Part shown: one piece after another, positions 26,355 to 39,720 of the stretch | Position numbering within the stretch: the first letter of the stretch is position 1 | How the letters are laid out: every line of letters begins with the position of its first letter | Origin: Combretum micranthum | Lineage: Eukaryota; Streptophyta; Magnoliopsida; Myrtales; Combretaceae | Length of the DNA stretch: 64,000 nucleotides | Direction: 5' to 3' | NCBI GenBank assembly: GCA_024138025.1 | Contig: JAMXBD010000723.1 | Location: 325,001 to 389,000 of the forward strand | Notes under the pieces: model-generated | Database searches by the model: none | What the model was told of the DNA's origin: nothing | Seen by the model: the letters and a program-made list of their open reading frames with translations, nothing else | Translations under genes and position numbers: made by a program

Positions 26355-29300
26355 ATGTTCGCAGAGGGACGCCACAACAATGGACAAAAATGGGTTAAAG
26401 AGGTAATCTGTGTTAACCATGTGCTGTGATTTGCTTTCTTGTTGCTTATGGATTTTAAAGCTCGGTCCTTTCGACTTGAAAACTTATGGGGATGAATTAA
26501 TGAGTTTTCTTTTCTTCTTCTTTTTTTTTTTTTCAATCACCAGCAAAAAGAGGGAATAAAAAAGGAAAAGAAGACTAGTTTGAGTTTAGTTATTTGTTTA
26601 GTCTTTCAGATGCATATTTCAATATTAAGTTGTGCTGTTAAACTTGAAATTTGGAATTGAAAAGTTTTAGCTGGTCAATTATAGGAAATACCATCTTCGA
26701 CTTCAATTCTGAAACCACGGATTGATCCCATTATTGGAACGCGTGACGCCAGCTGCAGACTCGGGCTACCACCCTTGACGACGATGTCGTTTCGCAGTGG
26801 ACATCTTCCAGCAAGTACCATCCATTTAACTCGAACTATTCATGACAGTGCAGAGGATAGCGAGTCAGGCTCTGAGAATGATATGGATACAGAATCGGAT
26901 GAAGGACTGCCTCCTCAGGGGCGACACTCGCTTGATTCGTCTCCACGAGTTGATCAAGCTCGCAAGAGGCTGCCGAGATATGCCACTGCCAGTGAATACT
27001 CATATTCGGATGTTAGTTCGTCCATCGAAACTCTTGTGAGTAGGCATGGACCTATGGTGGAGAAGTTCATGAATGGAAATGCTAGGCTCCCCGTTAGACA
27101 AAAGGATCTTGAAGAGGATGAGCTATCGGATTCAGCTGCAAGCTCTGAATTTTCAACAACACAGGTGGGGAGCATGAATGGTGCAGTGCCAGGTGGCAGG
27201 GGATACTATTCCGAGGGATACGCGTCAAGTGTGCCTTCAGGAGTATATGCAACAGAAACTATTGCTCAGAAGGTTCTGTTTTGTTTATTACGATCAAAAA
27301 GTCAAAATTCTTCTGATGTTCTTCGATATAGGACAATGATTATGCAGTGATATCTGCTGATGCATAATTAGGGAAGGCAACAATGGTGTCGCATGCAATT
27401 ATTTTTCGAAAGGTTTTTCTGGAAAATCTTCATATTGTAGTGCATTTAGGTCAAGGATTATGGGATTTTTATTTATGTGACTGATTTGCATCAGTAACTT
27501 ATTTGTATTATATCTATACATCTGTTTGATTAGTTTATGAATAAAATTATTAGTTGTTTATTGATAAATACCTGTATGAAAACTATAAAAATATAATGCT
27601 AAAATAACTAGGATATGATGAAGCAAAAAAAAATTTAAGCTAGTAACATTGTTTAGCAACTGAAATTTCTTGATCATAATGTCATTTTTCACGTAATGGT
27701 GATGGCAATAGACATTTTCCCAACCACAAAAGTGACTGGAGCATTTTCTTCTTTTACTTTTTTGGTTGATGTGACTGGCTTCTGATGTTTGCTCTCGTGT
27801 CAGCTTGTTGCCCCTAAACTTGATGATATTATCCTTGTTGCTTTACCTAAAATGCTTTCGTAAAAAAGGGTAAAGTAATATGTCCTGGTAAGTAAAGTGA
27901 TATGTCATTGTTGTGAGCTTTCTGTTGAACTCTAAATATCATAGATTTTGGCAAAAGCAATTAAACCTCACCAATTAGCTATATCTAGGACCTGAATCTG
28001 TCCTGACCTGAATCTGTCCTGATTTTATAAATTGCTTAATGAATAGAAATAGCTTAGGATTAATGCCTATCGATCCAATCATTGCTATTAAATCTATATG
28101 TAGAGTTGGTATTCTTGATCTATTATGAATGCTTATGCTGAAAGTGTAACTACATGCAGGATAATGCAAGAAAATTGCGGGACTTCCCGGATGATGATTT
28201 ACCCACCGCACCTCCATTTTCTGCTTCTGCTCAGGAAGTCAAAGAAGGAAATGAGCATACGCTGGCTACTACAGTTCAGGATAAAATAATGCCAATTAGA
28301 AACCCTGAAGGAATCACCAATACTGTACCACAAATGTCTAGACAAGCAGACATCAATGAAGAGGCAGATAATGGAAAAAGGTATTAGGAAATGCTCTGTG
28401 ATTTTTCAGTAGCTAGTTTTTTTCCTTATTTGGGTGAAAAATATATCTTTAACTTATATCTTAAAAGAAGTGAACCTTTTTTGGAGCCTTATTACTCCTC
28501 CTCTATTTCAGAGCAACACCTGGTCAGGAATTTGTTTCAACTTCTGGAACAGTCCCACCTCGTCTACCAGCATTTCATGCGAGGTATTCTTTTTGAACTG
28601 TACTTATAGCTAAGTCATATGGAAGTATTGTGCACTTTCCAGTATCTAATTTGTTTATCAACCTTTATATCTTTTTCAAACTTTACAGTGCATTGGGACC
28701 ATGGCATGCTGTTATTGCATATGATGCATGTGTGCGGCTTTGCCTTAATGCTTGGGCAAGGGGATGCATGGAGGCTCCTATGTTCTTAGATAATGAATGT
28801 CTTATGCTGCGAAATACATTTGGGTGAGTAACTTTTTCTATGAATTTAACGATAGTAACATGATTCATCTTGAATATTGAATATGCTAAGGTCAAACCAT
28901 ATGCTAGGTCCATGCATTATCTATTTATGAGCTACATTGATGTAGCTGTGCAATTCTTGTTTCTTTATATGGCACAAGGTTGCACTCAACATCTACTTAG
29001 CTCCATCGTCCTTTTCTTTATCTTTAGCTTGCAGAAAGTGCTTTTGCAATCAGAGGAGGAGCTTTGTGCCAAACAATGTTCAGAAGTTACACAAGAAAGA
29101 GCTTCTGCAAACCCTAAAAAAATGATTGGCAAGTTGAAGGTGCAAGGTATTGTTTCATGCATATACATACATGCTTAGTTTCTCATCACTGCTTTGTGAA
29201 AATGGACCTTGATCCCTGAAATACTCTTCTGTTTGCAGTTCGTAAAGTGAAAACAATTCTTGACCCACCCTCTGGTTGCAATATCTTAGCTCTTCGACCA

Positions 29301-32300
29301 AATTCATCTTTGAAGCCACATAACTTTTCCAAATTGCACTTAGCTCTCTCTGCTAGATGGAAAGCTCTTAGAAATGTTCCTGCAGTGCCTCGCCTTCCTG
29401 CAAATGGTTCTGTCTCACGCCAGAGCATGGCATATGTACATGCTGGCACTCAATACTTAAAACAAGTGTCTGGACTCCTGAAGACTGGGGTAACAAGTCT
29501 ACGCAACAGTTCTTCTTCTTATGAAGTTATGCAAGGTAAGTGGGACAATGTGGTGCAATCAATATCAACAACGTGCAAAGATGTTTATTTCATTATTGAG
29601 TGCCTGTGGATGAAGATAGACAATGTTAAAGGAAGAGGAAAATAAGAAAACATGGTTGGATCTTGGAATCACTTATTAATGAGTGACATTCTTTCATAGG
29701 CATACATTGTCAAAAATAAAGCCTTTTCCAGGCTTGTTGGTGTCATTGCATTCAATTTTACAGGGTTTAATGTTTGATTAATGTTCAATGTTCCTAGCAT
29801 GTAGTGTTCTATGGAGGAAGTTGTGAACACAAACCCTTTTTCCTTGTTCTTTGCTCTCAGAAACTTATTCTTGTTCATTAAGACTAAAAAGCTTGACGGA
29901 AGAAGATGCCATCCGCATGCAACCTGGATCTGGTGAAACCCATGTCTTGTATGTTCTCTGACTCAAGTTTTGTGCTAATGTGCTATGCTTGATCCTTAGG
30001 GAAACTACTGACTATATTATTGCAGTTTTCCAGATTGTGTAGGAGATGATCTAATTGTTGAAGTTCAAGATTCTAAGGGAAAGCATTATGGCCGGGTCCT
30101 TGTACAGCTAGCCACAATTTCTGAAAGCTCGGTAACTCTTCCTCACTGATCCTTGTCCTTTCCTATTGATATGAATCAAGATTCACTTGGAGGAAGAGAC
30201 AATTCTTGTACTCACAAAAATGATGTAAAACACAAAATGCAGAATGACAAATTACGTTGGTGGTCTATCTATCGAGAACCAGAGCATGAGCTTGTGGGAA
30301 AGCTACAACTTTATATAAACTACTCAACAAGTTCTGAGGATAATAGTCAGCTAAAGGTTAGTGAGAATACATATGCTCTGTTGGATTACCGTTCTCCATA
30401 CTAGAAGATTAGATGCTTCATTTCTTGTTCTCCATTATCTAGCTTATTAGAATCATCCATCTTATCATTTTAGTTACTGTGTTCCAGCTTTAAACTGTGA
30501 AACTTCTCTCTAGTGTTAGGGCTAATAGTATCATTGTGTCAAGCAACTACATTTTTTGGGAAAGCTTTGAAATTTTTATGTTGACTTGGGAATCATTTAA
30601 TATATGTTTCCTCATATAAAAGATGTAGAAATCATTCATGTGAGAAATTAATTACTCATCTTCTAGTGTATCCTGCATCACTTCCATCAATTCAATTCAC
30701 GATTAAACAACCATGTAGAAATCATTTATGCTCATATGTGGGAGATGGCCTATGGAAAACCATTAACGGCCAAAACTTTACCACTAAATATCTTATCTTA
30801 TATGTCTGGATTATTAGAGATTAATCACATCATTTTATTCCTTCTTTTGGTTTTAGTATGGCACTGTTGCGGAAACTGTTGCATATGATCTGGTTTTGGA
30901 AGTTGCTATGAAAGTGCAGACGTTCCAACAAAGGAACCTGCTGCTTCATGACCCTTGGAAATGGCTTCTCAGAGAATTTGCTTCATATTATGGTGTTTCT
31001 GATGTGTACACCAAGTTGAGGTAATATGAAATAGCAAACCTCAAAAGGTCGTTTTCCTTCCTGGAGACATCATTATGCATATTTTTTGAATGCTTAGAAG
31101 AATTCATTTTAATTTGCAAATTATTCTATTGTTTGTTGAATTTTATACTATTTGGCAGGTACTTGTCCTACATAATGGATGTGGCCACCCCCACAGCTGA
31201 TTGCCTCACATTGGTGTGTGAGTTGTTGGTGCCTATCCTTATGAAAGGTCAGAGCAAGGGCACATTAAGCCATCAGGAGGTACATTTTATTTGACATGCC
31301 AATCTTGTAATAATCAATTGTCTTTTTATTAAAGTATAAAACCATACTTATCTTGTGACATCATTCTTATCTGTCAATGGGTTACCCTTTTCTCATTCAT
31401 TTTATTAATGAACATTTTCATTTGCTTGCTTTCTGCTCCTATGTCCCCTTACATTTGCCTTTTTCATTTATTATTATTTTTTTTTTAATTTTTTGCTGAC
31501 TGCTTGAATAGAATCGAATCTTGGGAGAAGCGAAGGATCAAATTGAGCAAATTCTAGCCATAACATTTGAGAACTATAAGTCACTTGATGAATCATCATC
31601 AGCAGGCATCATAGATGTTTTTAGGCCAGCAACTGGGGTCGCTGCACCGGCTCTTGAACCTGCAATCAAACTGTATACTCTTCTTCATGATATTCTCTCC
31701 CCCGAGGCGCAGACAAATTTTTGTCACTATTTCCAGGTTGGTAATAGTTCTGATGGTGCTGTTGGTTTCTTTTCTTTTTTCCTGGTTTCACTCCTCTGAA
31801 TAAGTTTATTGCACCCCTCTTTACAGGTTGCAGTTAGAAAGAGGTCCAGAAGGCACCTGACAGAGACGGATGAGTATGTTACTCATAACAGTGAAGGTGC
31901 TTTGATGGATCCAGTATTCATGGCTACTGCCTATCAGAAGATGACCTCTCTCTGCATGAACATTAAGAAAGAAATTTTTACTGACATTGAGATTCACAAT
32001 CAGCATATTCTTCCTAGGTGCAGTCTCTTTTTCCCTTCGAGGCCATCTAATTTTAGTCCATCTATTTCTTGTTTTCCTGTCTCGAACATTCCATTCAGTA
32101 ACTAAAATATAGTTTATAGTTAATTGATCTATGCACTGGCTATGGGTTTTCCCTGTCTTAACTGCTCTTAAATATTATAGGGAAATATCAGACTCAGAAT
32201 AAGATATATCATGGTTCTTACAAACGAAAAAAGGGAATAATCTGATTATGATTGTGATTATTGTTTGAACCATTTTAACTGTTTTTCTGATGTGAATGTG

Positions 32301-35300
32301 GTGCTCATACTTAACGCGTGCATCCCTGTTTATGAATATTTAGGCTCTTATGGTTATATGAATTATATCCTAGCATATATGTAAATAATTGAAGGCTTTC
32401 AAGTGGCATGTCTTTTCATTTGCCACTATAAAAAAATTGTGGTTTAATCCTCGTCCCCCAACCAAAAAAGGGAAAAAAGAAAAGGAAAAAAATAAAGAAG
32501 TAGAGCTTCCATGGGGCCATATATGATTTGTGTGACCTTCATGTTTTTTCATCATTGAGTCCACCTATTGAAAAATATCAAGTTTAATAGCAAAACTTAT
32601 TTTTAGCTTGTTACTTTATGTGAACATGGCACATGGCATATTACATAGCAAAAAAACTTATAATCAAGTTTTGAAAAGGTTTATAACTAATGCTACTTTT
32701 GAAAGATTATGAGTTATTCAGACAAATAGATAAGGTTTATGACTTTCAATATATTCATCCCAAAAAAATACCTTAGTAGCATACTTGATCAACCTTTGCA
32801 TGTTAATTTAGGAGCATACTTAAAGTAATGATTTTATTTTGCAGCTTTGTGGATCTACCAAATTTGTCCGCTGCCATCTACAGCACAGAGCTTAGCAATA
32901 GGCTGCGCATGTTTCTCACTTCTTGCCCCCCATCTGGTCCCTCACCTCCTGTAGCAGAGCTTGTTATTGCTACAGCTGATTTTCAAAGGGATCTTTCCAA
33001 CTGGAAAATAAGGTACTTCTTTCCCAATTGATATTATATACTTCATTGTGTTCATTGTTTTTTGGGGGCAAAATGGTTATTACTTTGATTGTCTAATAAA
33101 TCCATGTTTGCTTAGTCCTGTGAAAGGTGGAATTGATGCTAAAGAATTATTCCATCTGTACATACTGGTATGGATACAAGATAAGAGAACCTCCTTACTC
33201 GAGTCATGTAAACTGGACAAGGTAAGTAGTTTGCACTTGGTCTGTTTGCGGTCTTTTTTAATGTATCCATGACAATAGGAGAAACTTATGCAAGTTGTAA
33301 TATCCTATGGCTTTATTTCTGTGAAATCACATACAAATCTTTTGGACTAGTTTACAAGTTTCAAAAAGATATAATGAACCATACAAGGTTTCTTCCGTTA
33401 AAGTCATGTATTTGAGTGGATGGTTCTACAAAAATGTCACTCAATGAGAATCTGTTGTCTTTTCTTTGAATATTTTGTTTCATCCTGGGATGATTTAATC
33501 TGGATGCAGGTGAAATGGTCAGGAGTCAGGACACAACATTTCACAACACCTTTTGTGGATGAAATGTATGACCGACTGCGTGAAATGCTGAGTGATTACG
33601 AAGTCATCATCTGCAGGTGGCCGGAATACATATTTGTACTTGAGAATGTATGCCCAAATATCCTTCCTAGAAGCTTCCGTATGGTCTATATTTCAATATC
33701 ATAATTTGGTTTCTATACCTGTCCAATTTCTTCCAAACATCTACAAAATTATGCAAGCTCTTGTTGTGTGATTAGCCCAAGACATGACTTTTCGCGTTGC
33801 TTCTATGGAAAATTAAAATGACTATAATGAAGAATAGTGACTCAATTGCCCTTTGCAGGCCCTAGCTGATGTCGAAAAGGCAGTAGTGGAAGCTCTAGAC
33901 AAACAGTATGCTGATGTCCTCTCACCATTGAAGGAAAACCTAACTCCTAAAAAGTTTGGATTCAAATATGTCCAGAAACTTACTAAAAGATCAGTGTCCT
34001 CCTACATAGTGCCAGATGAGGTGACTTCTCAATTTGAAATTTTTTATCGTTTCTATTTTAACTTGCCTTTTACTTATTTGACAATTTTTTTTTAATCCTC
34101 TATTTCCTTTCATGTAGTTGGGAATTCTGTTAAATTCCCTGAAGAGGATGCTAGATGTTTTACGTCCAAAAATGGAAACGCGATTCAAATCATGGGGTTT
34201 GTGCATGCCCAACACTGGAAACACAGCTCCTGGGGAGCGTCTCAGTGAAGTTACAGTGATGCTTAGAGCAAAGTTCAGAAATTATATGCAAGCTGTGTGG
34301 AGAAACTCACTGATAATGTCAGTATTTCTATAGCTCAATTTCCTGTACTACATATAATAATTACCTTTTTAGTTTGCATCTACTGGGAGGCTAAAAAATA
34401 AAAGGCACAGTAACAATTGTGCAAACCTAGAGATCAAATATTACCTTTCCAAAAGGGTAAAAAAAATAAATAAATAAAAGAAGGGATTTGTTTGAAAATT
34501 AGGGATGCAGCTATAGGAATATATAGGTTTTATAACATTAGAAAGAAATTTCATGGGAGTAGATTAGTTAGCAATGTCCTGTCACACGATTGTTCATGAA
34601 TGGACCTGTCTAATTGTCCACATTGGTTACACAAATTTTTGCATGTTGTAGTCAGCACCCATATGCTAGATAGAAGTGAATTCTGTTTTAATTTGTTTCC
34701 TTTTCCCTAATGCTATTGTTTGATCTGTTTCTAGACAAAGTTACAGCCCAGTACAAAACTTAAAAAGGTTCTTCAAGATTCAAAAGGGACCGTGGTAGAA
34801 TCCGATGTGCAGTGCCGTATGCAGCCACTGAAGGAGCAGCTTATAGCTACAATCAATCATCTTCACACAATTTTTGAGACACATGTTTTTATTGCACTTT
34901 CTCGAGGTTACTGGGATAGGTTGGGGCAGGTAAGCTTCAATTTGGATGATTCTTTTGAAATTGAATATGTTAAAAGTAAAATGATAGATATATACTATGC
35001 TTATTCTTCAAAATACAGGACGTCTTGAGCTTCTTGGAGAACAGGAAAGAGAATAAGTCATGGTATAGAGGTTGCCGGATAGCAGCTTCTGTAAGTAACT
35101 GTTTTTCCCCTTTTTCCCCCTTAGTTTTGTAACTGATGAAATACAAGTATGTAAAACTGAGGTCTTACTTTTGCAAATTCATATACATCACTCATGGCAT
35201 CCTTCTTTGTAGTGCTTCATGCTTCAAACATGATGATGCTTATAGTTTATGTGTGGCAAGTTAAACTTGTCAAGGTGACACTCATTGTGATTAACATTTC

Positions 35301-35459
35301 TTGCAGGTTCTGGATGACACTTTTGGCTCTCAAATGCAGAAACTGCTAGGGAATGCCCTTCAAGAGAAAGACCTGGAACCTCCCCGGTCCATTATGGAAG
35401 TGCGCTCAATCCTCTGTAAAGATGGCCTCGATAATAAAGGCAATCCATTTTACTATTAG
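26355..35459 (+). CDS. Conserved plant protein of unknown function (At5g65440/At4g24610-like), 22 exons, probable frameshift
   Basis: Exons joined at GT/AG sites: 26355-26402, 26685-27272, 28160-28380, 28512-28583, 28689-28823, 29028-29146, 29239-29535, 29861-29948, 30026-30131, 30243-30356, 30857-31020, 31159-31279, 31512-31736, 31827-32017, 32845-33012, 33116-33221, 33510-33647, 33859-34020, 34118-34317, 34735-34929, 35019-35090, 35307-35459. All phases agree except exon 19 to 20, where one base is missing. The expected product is about 1227 residues. The start MFAEGRHNNGQKWVKE and the C-terminal NPFYY match my memory of the Arabidopsis pair; no database was searched. Residues 50-190 are acidic and Ser-rich, probably disordered. 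Residues about 395-595 (DDLIVEVQDSKGKHYG, then WWSIYREPEHELVGKLQLYI) look C2-like by inference. Residues 600-1150 are a long, mostly helical conserved body. No signal peptide or clear membrane segment is visible. Function is unknown. Introns 2 and 14 (887 and 827 bp) contain nothing recognisable. Confidence 0.88.
34295..34317 (+). other. Frame-breaking site at the end of exon 19
   Basis: The conserved peptide here should read A-V-V-E-K-L before the intron, but the DNA is GCTGTGTGGAGAAACTC, one G short of coding it. With the normal donor at 34318, exon 20 (34735-34929) is read out of frame and hits a stop after about 20 codons. A weaker GT at 34295 would keep the frame and delete eight residues. 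A single-base assembly error is the simplest explanation; a true pseudogenising frameshift or alternative splice is possible. Confidence 0.7.
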
Positions 35460-35525
35460 TTATTTGTATATAGGTAAAGATCAATGAGTGCGTATGTTAT
35501 ACAAGTAGGATAGAATAATTTCAAA

Positions 35526-35569
<44 letters not shown>

Positions 35570-37807
35570 AGCTTCAATTCATTCTTTTTCAATTGTTAAA
35601 TTTCTTTCCCTAGCTTTTTGCAGAGGGAGCAAGCAACTCGGCTGCTCTCAAAATGAGATCACAGATTGGTGTAATGTGTCGAGTTCCTATGGTCTGCAAA
35701 TTTGTTGATGAAAGTGAGCACAATGCCTTTTCATTATTCTTCTTTGTCAGTCCTGTTTCGGTGGGTTTTTAACAAAGAATTCTGATGACTAATATGAACT
35801 CTCAGGTCCAAGCTCACATAAAGACTCAAATCTATTTCTCATCCTGCATATGCATTCTCTTCTCTTGTGTTCAACTCCCAAATGCTATTTCTCATCCTGT
35901 TTCTAGTATGAGAAAGTAATATTTTGTGTATATGCCTCTCCATGATTCACCATGGAAGGAAGTGGCTGGGAAGTATTGAAGCGCTTAAACAAAACTCCCC
36001 ACTTGCTATGGCATCACCGAATTGCAGAAAGAGAATTATGGTGTTTATGATGTTTAGAGTTTCTAAATCAGAAAATCAAAGCATGAATAAGACACCAAAA
36101 ACTCAAATCTTAATATCAGGAAAGCAGGATGATATGTTAGTGCTTGAAGCACCCTTAATGGTTATTACACTCCCCTACTTTATTAAATTACCCTTGCAAA
36201 GAATTAAAAACTGAAAAAAGAGAAGAAACATGAAACGAGAAGTTTTATAATTTAATATGAATAGATGTCAATTCGGTGGAAGTTTCCTTCGACTTCAAAA
36301 TGGGTTGATCTAAAATGATTTGATTTGAGGTTCTGGATGCATGTGAGTTGTATCAATCATCTCCATTCTCGAAGTTTGGTACCTGAATAAGACCAAAAAA
36401 AGAAGAAAGGGAATCATTGGCACCAAGTTCTTATTTTTGAGCAGTAGCCAATATCTCTTAAGGCACGTCTTCCCCTTTGTCCCGCTTGATTTGGTGCCCC
36501 TGCTATTAGACTGGCAGGTCAATGTTATGAATAGGTAAAGGTGTACTTTGTTTACGTGAACAAGTGAAGAAGTCAGGAAGGAAAGTGATGTTAAATCCAT
36601 GGGACTTGGTTAGGCTATAATTATTCAATGACGCCAATTTAGGACTTCCATTGCAGTATTTAGTTGTATTTTATAACAATTGCCTATGAGTGGAATAATG
36701 TTATATTTCATACTTCAAATTTGAGCAATTATCTAATTAATTACCTAAACTTTGAGATTGATAATTTTAATATTCAATCAAACTTTTAAAGTTGAGCAAT
36801 ATTAATTGTGTTAAAATTTTCAGTTTTGGTTGTTGACATTTTCAATTTCTTGCAAGATGATTGGAGTTATTCCAGTATATTCACCTATATGGTGTTTTTT
36901 TTTTTTTTTTTTTTTTTCCTCTTCCTCCCTACCTTGGCATGCGTGTGTAAGTTCAAGATCTTGATGGGGTAATTATTTCTTATATCGCGAAGGTGAATTC
37001 TTTTATTTCCATTTGCACCTAAATAAACAAGAAACTAGCAATGCTTTATCTTAAACATAAAGAGTGAGAACTTTTGAAATCGTCGACTAAAGTAGTGCTA
37101 CGTTGTGTGCAAAAACACTCTACCGGGGTCGCTAATGTGAATTGACAAGCTGATTTTTAAAAGTAAAGTAGTGCTAGCCGGTGAAGACAAAAGCACATTG
37201 GCTCGCTGGTGGAAATGGACTGGCTAGCTCTCTCACGCTTACATTCGTCTTTTTTTTTTTTTTTTTTTTTTTTTGCCCGACTTGTTTTGCTGATATATAT
37301 TAAACTAAGTCATTTCGAATTTGTACTATGCAAAAGAAATCGTTCTCCCTGTCTTTTTTTTTTATAGGGATAATTATAAAAACCTTGAGTACTTACCTGG
37401 GTTTTTGCCCATTTATAAGCACATAATTTGTATTAATTTTTTTAAAAAAAAAGTGATCCGAGTTTTATGTAAAAATTTTGATATTATTAAATAATATTTA
37501 AGAAACACATGTTAGTGTATTATTGGTCTAAAAAAATTATTTTAATAACAAATATTAATAAATAAATTTTTTAAAAATAAAATAATGTAAATTATTTTAA
37601 AAAATTGAAAAGTTGGAATATAATATAAAATTGAATTTTTTAAGACCGGTAAGATATTGATACGTGTTCTTTAAAATTTATTAAATAATATTGATACTTT
37701 TGAATTAAACTCAAGTCACTTAATTATGAAAAAATTTACACAAGTCATTTATTTGCAAATGAGACAAAACACAGATAGGGTGTTTATGGTTACCTCTTTT
37801 TCAAAAC
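35460..37807. other. 3' flank of the host gene and spacer
   Basis: About 35460-35720 probably contains the 3' UTR, although no unambiguous poly(A) signal can be chosen. Poly-T runs lie at 36895-36917 and 37250-37274. A loose 76-bp duplication starts TAAAGTAGTGCTA at about 37088 and again at 37164. The 96-residue frames at 35924-36214 (+) and 36310-36600 (-) match nothing I recognise. Confidence 0.4.
35530..35568 (+). repeat. (GA)n microsatellite
   Basis: About 19 uninterrupted GA dinucleotides, 70 bp after the stop codon and so probably in the 3' UTR of the host gene. A likely polymorphic marker. Confidence 0.95.
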
Positions 37808-37812
37808 TCAAT

Positions 37813-38215
37813 CGTAGTAAAAAGTAAATAATAAAAAAAATTAATCAACATGCACACACTCTAGCTCGAATGCAAGTCAACTTTCACTCGAATGCAGGCA
37901 GAGATTTTAGAAGTAATAAGATTTTATATTTTGTTTTTGTCTAATTTTTTTATATTACATAGTGAGTACTATATATGGGCTCCCATACAATTGTAATGAC
38001 TGAATGACTGTTGCCACCTTAGTAATATGTTAAGCATGTGCTAATAGAATAATTTTGTTAACAATTTGTGATATTTAAGCTATAGTATTTAATGGTAATA
38101 TTCTAGAAGTTCTATTTCTATTACACCTACTTAGTGAGCCTTTTATTATATTTCAAATGGGCCTCTGACTCATTTTTCATAACTAAAGCTTTAGCCTATA
38201 AGCTTTTAGGCTTCA
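37813..38215 (-). repeat. 3' LTR of the Ty3/gypsy element
   Basis: Matches 44897-45303 through long blocks such as CAACATGCACACACT, TTTGTTTTTGTCTAATTTTT, GTGATATTTAAGCTATAG and TATAAGCTTTTAGGCT. The many substitutions and several indels between the copies mark an old insertion. Confidence 0.8.
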
Positions 38216-38239
38216 TTAAGGGTAAATCTAGAAATCAAA

Positions 38240-38264
38240 GGATTTCGCCGGTCAAGCGAAATCC
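38240..38264. other. Perfect hairpin (9-bp stem, 7-base loop)
   Basis: GGATTTCGC, loop CGGTCAA, GCGAAATCC. It sits between two near-copies of GGTRAATCTAGAAATC (38221 and about 38275), just inside the 3' LTR of the gypsy element. Role unknown; possibly a remnant of a small excised insertion. Confidence 0.6.
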
Positions 38265-38479
38265 TGTCTATAAGGGTGAATCTAGAAATCGAAGCTACAA
38301 ATCTTGATAATTTTCCCATGTAGCTTTAACTAGTGAAAGACCCTTTAATAAGATAAGAACCCTGGTTTTTGCCACATTTTCCTTTTAAACCATCTTGTGA
38401 TTTAAGATAGCAATAGGGGTTCATTTAGGGTCATTTGTGATTGTAGGTAGCATAGGTGACTAATTTGGATATGGACCCT

Positions 38480-38990
38480 GATATTGCTTCAGCTAAGAGA
38501 CACGGAAGGTTGAATGGACGGTGGCATCTGCTGGTAACTCAAGTTGGTCAGCCATCGCCCTATCTTCGCTATTATTTTAAATGGCCCATAATATTCAGGC
38601 AATAGCTTGTGAACTCTATGAGAGCTGATAGAATGGTGCCTATAAGGTTGTAATTTCAACAAAACCATGTCACCAACCCTAAAATTCCGATCACTTATCA
38701 GCCAAGTGTTTCATATGATTTTAAGCCTGCCTTAGATGAAATTTGAGCATCTTCAAAGTGTCCTCCTGATTAGCTAAAACCGAGTCAACCGTTCCATTCA
38801 TTGAGTCCCCAGGCACATATGGTAGATGTAAGGGAGGAGGATACCTATATAGCACTTGGAATGGGGTCATCTTGGCACTTTTGTGGTAATTTGTATTATA
38901 CCACCATTCAGCCAATGGAAGATATTGGCTCCAATGCTTACAACATTCACCGATCATGCACCATAGATAAGTTTCTAAGCATTTGTTTAC
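38480..38990 (-). pseudogene. Integrase C-terminal part, Ty3/gypsy
   Basis: Minus-strand frame with EVVNKCLETYLWC, then QYLPLAEWWYNTNYHKSAKMTPFQ and VLYRYPPP. This is the conserved end of the gypsy integrase core ('LPLAE..YN...H.S...TPF...YG..P'). Past a frameshift, further peptides (GDMVLLKLQPYRHHS, ELPADATVHSTFRVS) match the integrase C-terminal GPY/F-type extension. Separated from the upstream core by the 718-bp LTR insertion at 38997. Confidence 0.85.
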
Positions 38991-38996
38991 AACCTC

Positions 38997-39714
38997 TGAT
39001 GCGATAAAGAACCATGCCAACCTGTGACAGTGATCCAATATCTAGATTTGGGATTAGAATCTAGGACCTTCTAAGAAAAACCTGGTGGAAAACCACCACG
39101 CGCTGCCTATAGGGAGACAGGAACCTTGGTATAATGAAGATGCCACAAACGGTGATGAAGTTCCGATTGATAAGTCAAGGAGTAAACACCACAGGAGAAT
39201 TCTCGATAAGTTCAAAACAAGTTCTTTCCAAAACTCATAGAGAAGAAATTCTCATATTTTCATTCATATGAATAAACTCGTATCTTGTCTTTCATATGTT
39301 ACAAAGGATAGGTTTAAATAGGCCTTTGATAGCCTCAAAATTAAGCAAGTAATACAATAATATAAAAGACCCTATAACAAACCCTAGACATCAAACTAAA
39401 CAAAGCTGGTATGAAATAAATAAAAGTTGGCTTTGTTGCATGTAGGCCGGTAAGATGGTCAGCGGCTTTGCCTTGAAGGCTGGCAGCATTGGCCATGTAG
39501 GCGGCCAACTTTGAGGCGGCTTTTATCTTGGCCTGCTCCAAAACTTGAAAATCTTCAATCATTTAAATCCCAAACTATCCTATCAGTTCCTTTGGTTCTC
39601 TTGGTTCTTGTTTTAATCTTTGAAGCTTCCATCAGTGCACCTCTAATCCCTTCGGATGGCTTGTTGAACTTCAAATTAGACGGCTTAAAAATTGATGCTT
39701 CTAGGATCACATCA
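38997..39714 (-). mobile_element. Nested solo LTR, family TGATR...YATCA, 718 bp
   Basis: Plus strand starts TGATGCGATAAAG and ends GGATCACATCA. The flanks ACCTC (38992-38996) and GCTTC (39715-39719) differ at two positions, both transitions. Taking out the insert and one repeat joins the integrase frame as DGQREVVNKCLE, the expected sequence, which supports these limits. Contains the GGCCGCC/GCCAGC-rich segment shared with the LTRs at 48112, 59585 and 63427. A 55-residue open frame starts at its 5' end on the minus strand. Confidence 0.8.
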
Positions 39715-39720
39715 GCTTCT

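Noticed and set aside
26954..27175. Antisense 73-residue frame within exon 2 of the host gene
   Set aside because: It is the reverse-strand shadow of a verified coding exon.
35924..36600. 96-residue frames on both strands downstream of the host gene
   Set aside because: Neither shows a known domain or continues through splice sites; likely chance frames in 3' flank.
37088..37245. Loose 76-bp duplication near the poly-T run
   Set aside because: Similarity is limited to the first 13 bases and scattered words; not strong enough to list as a repeat.
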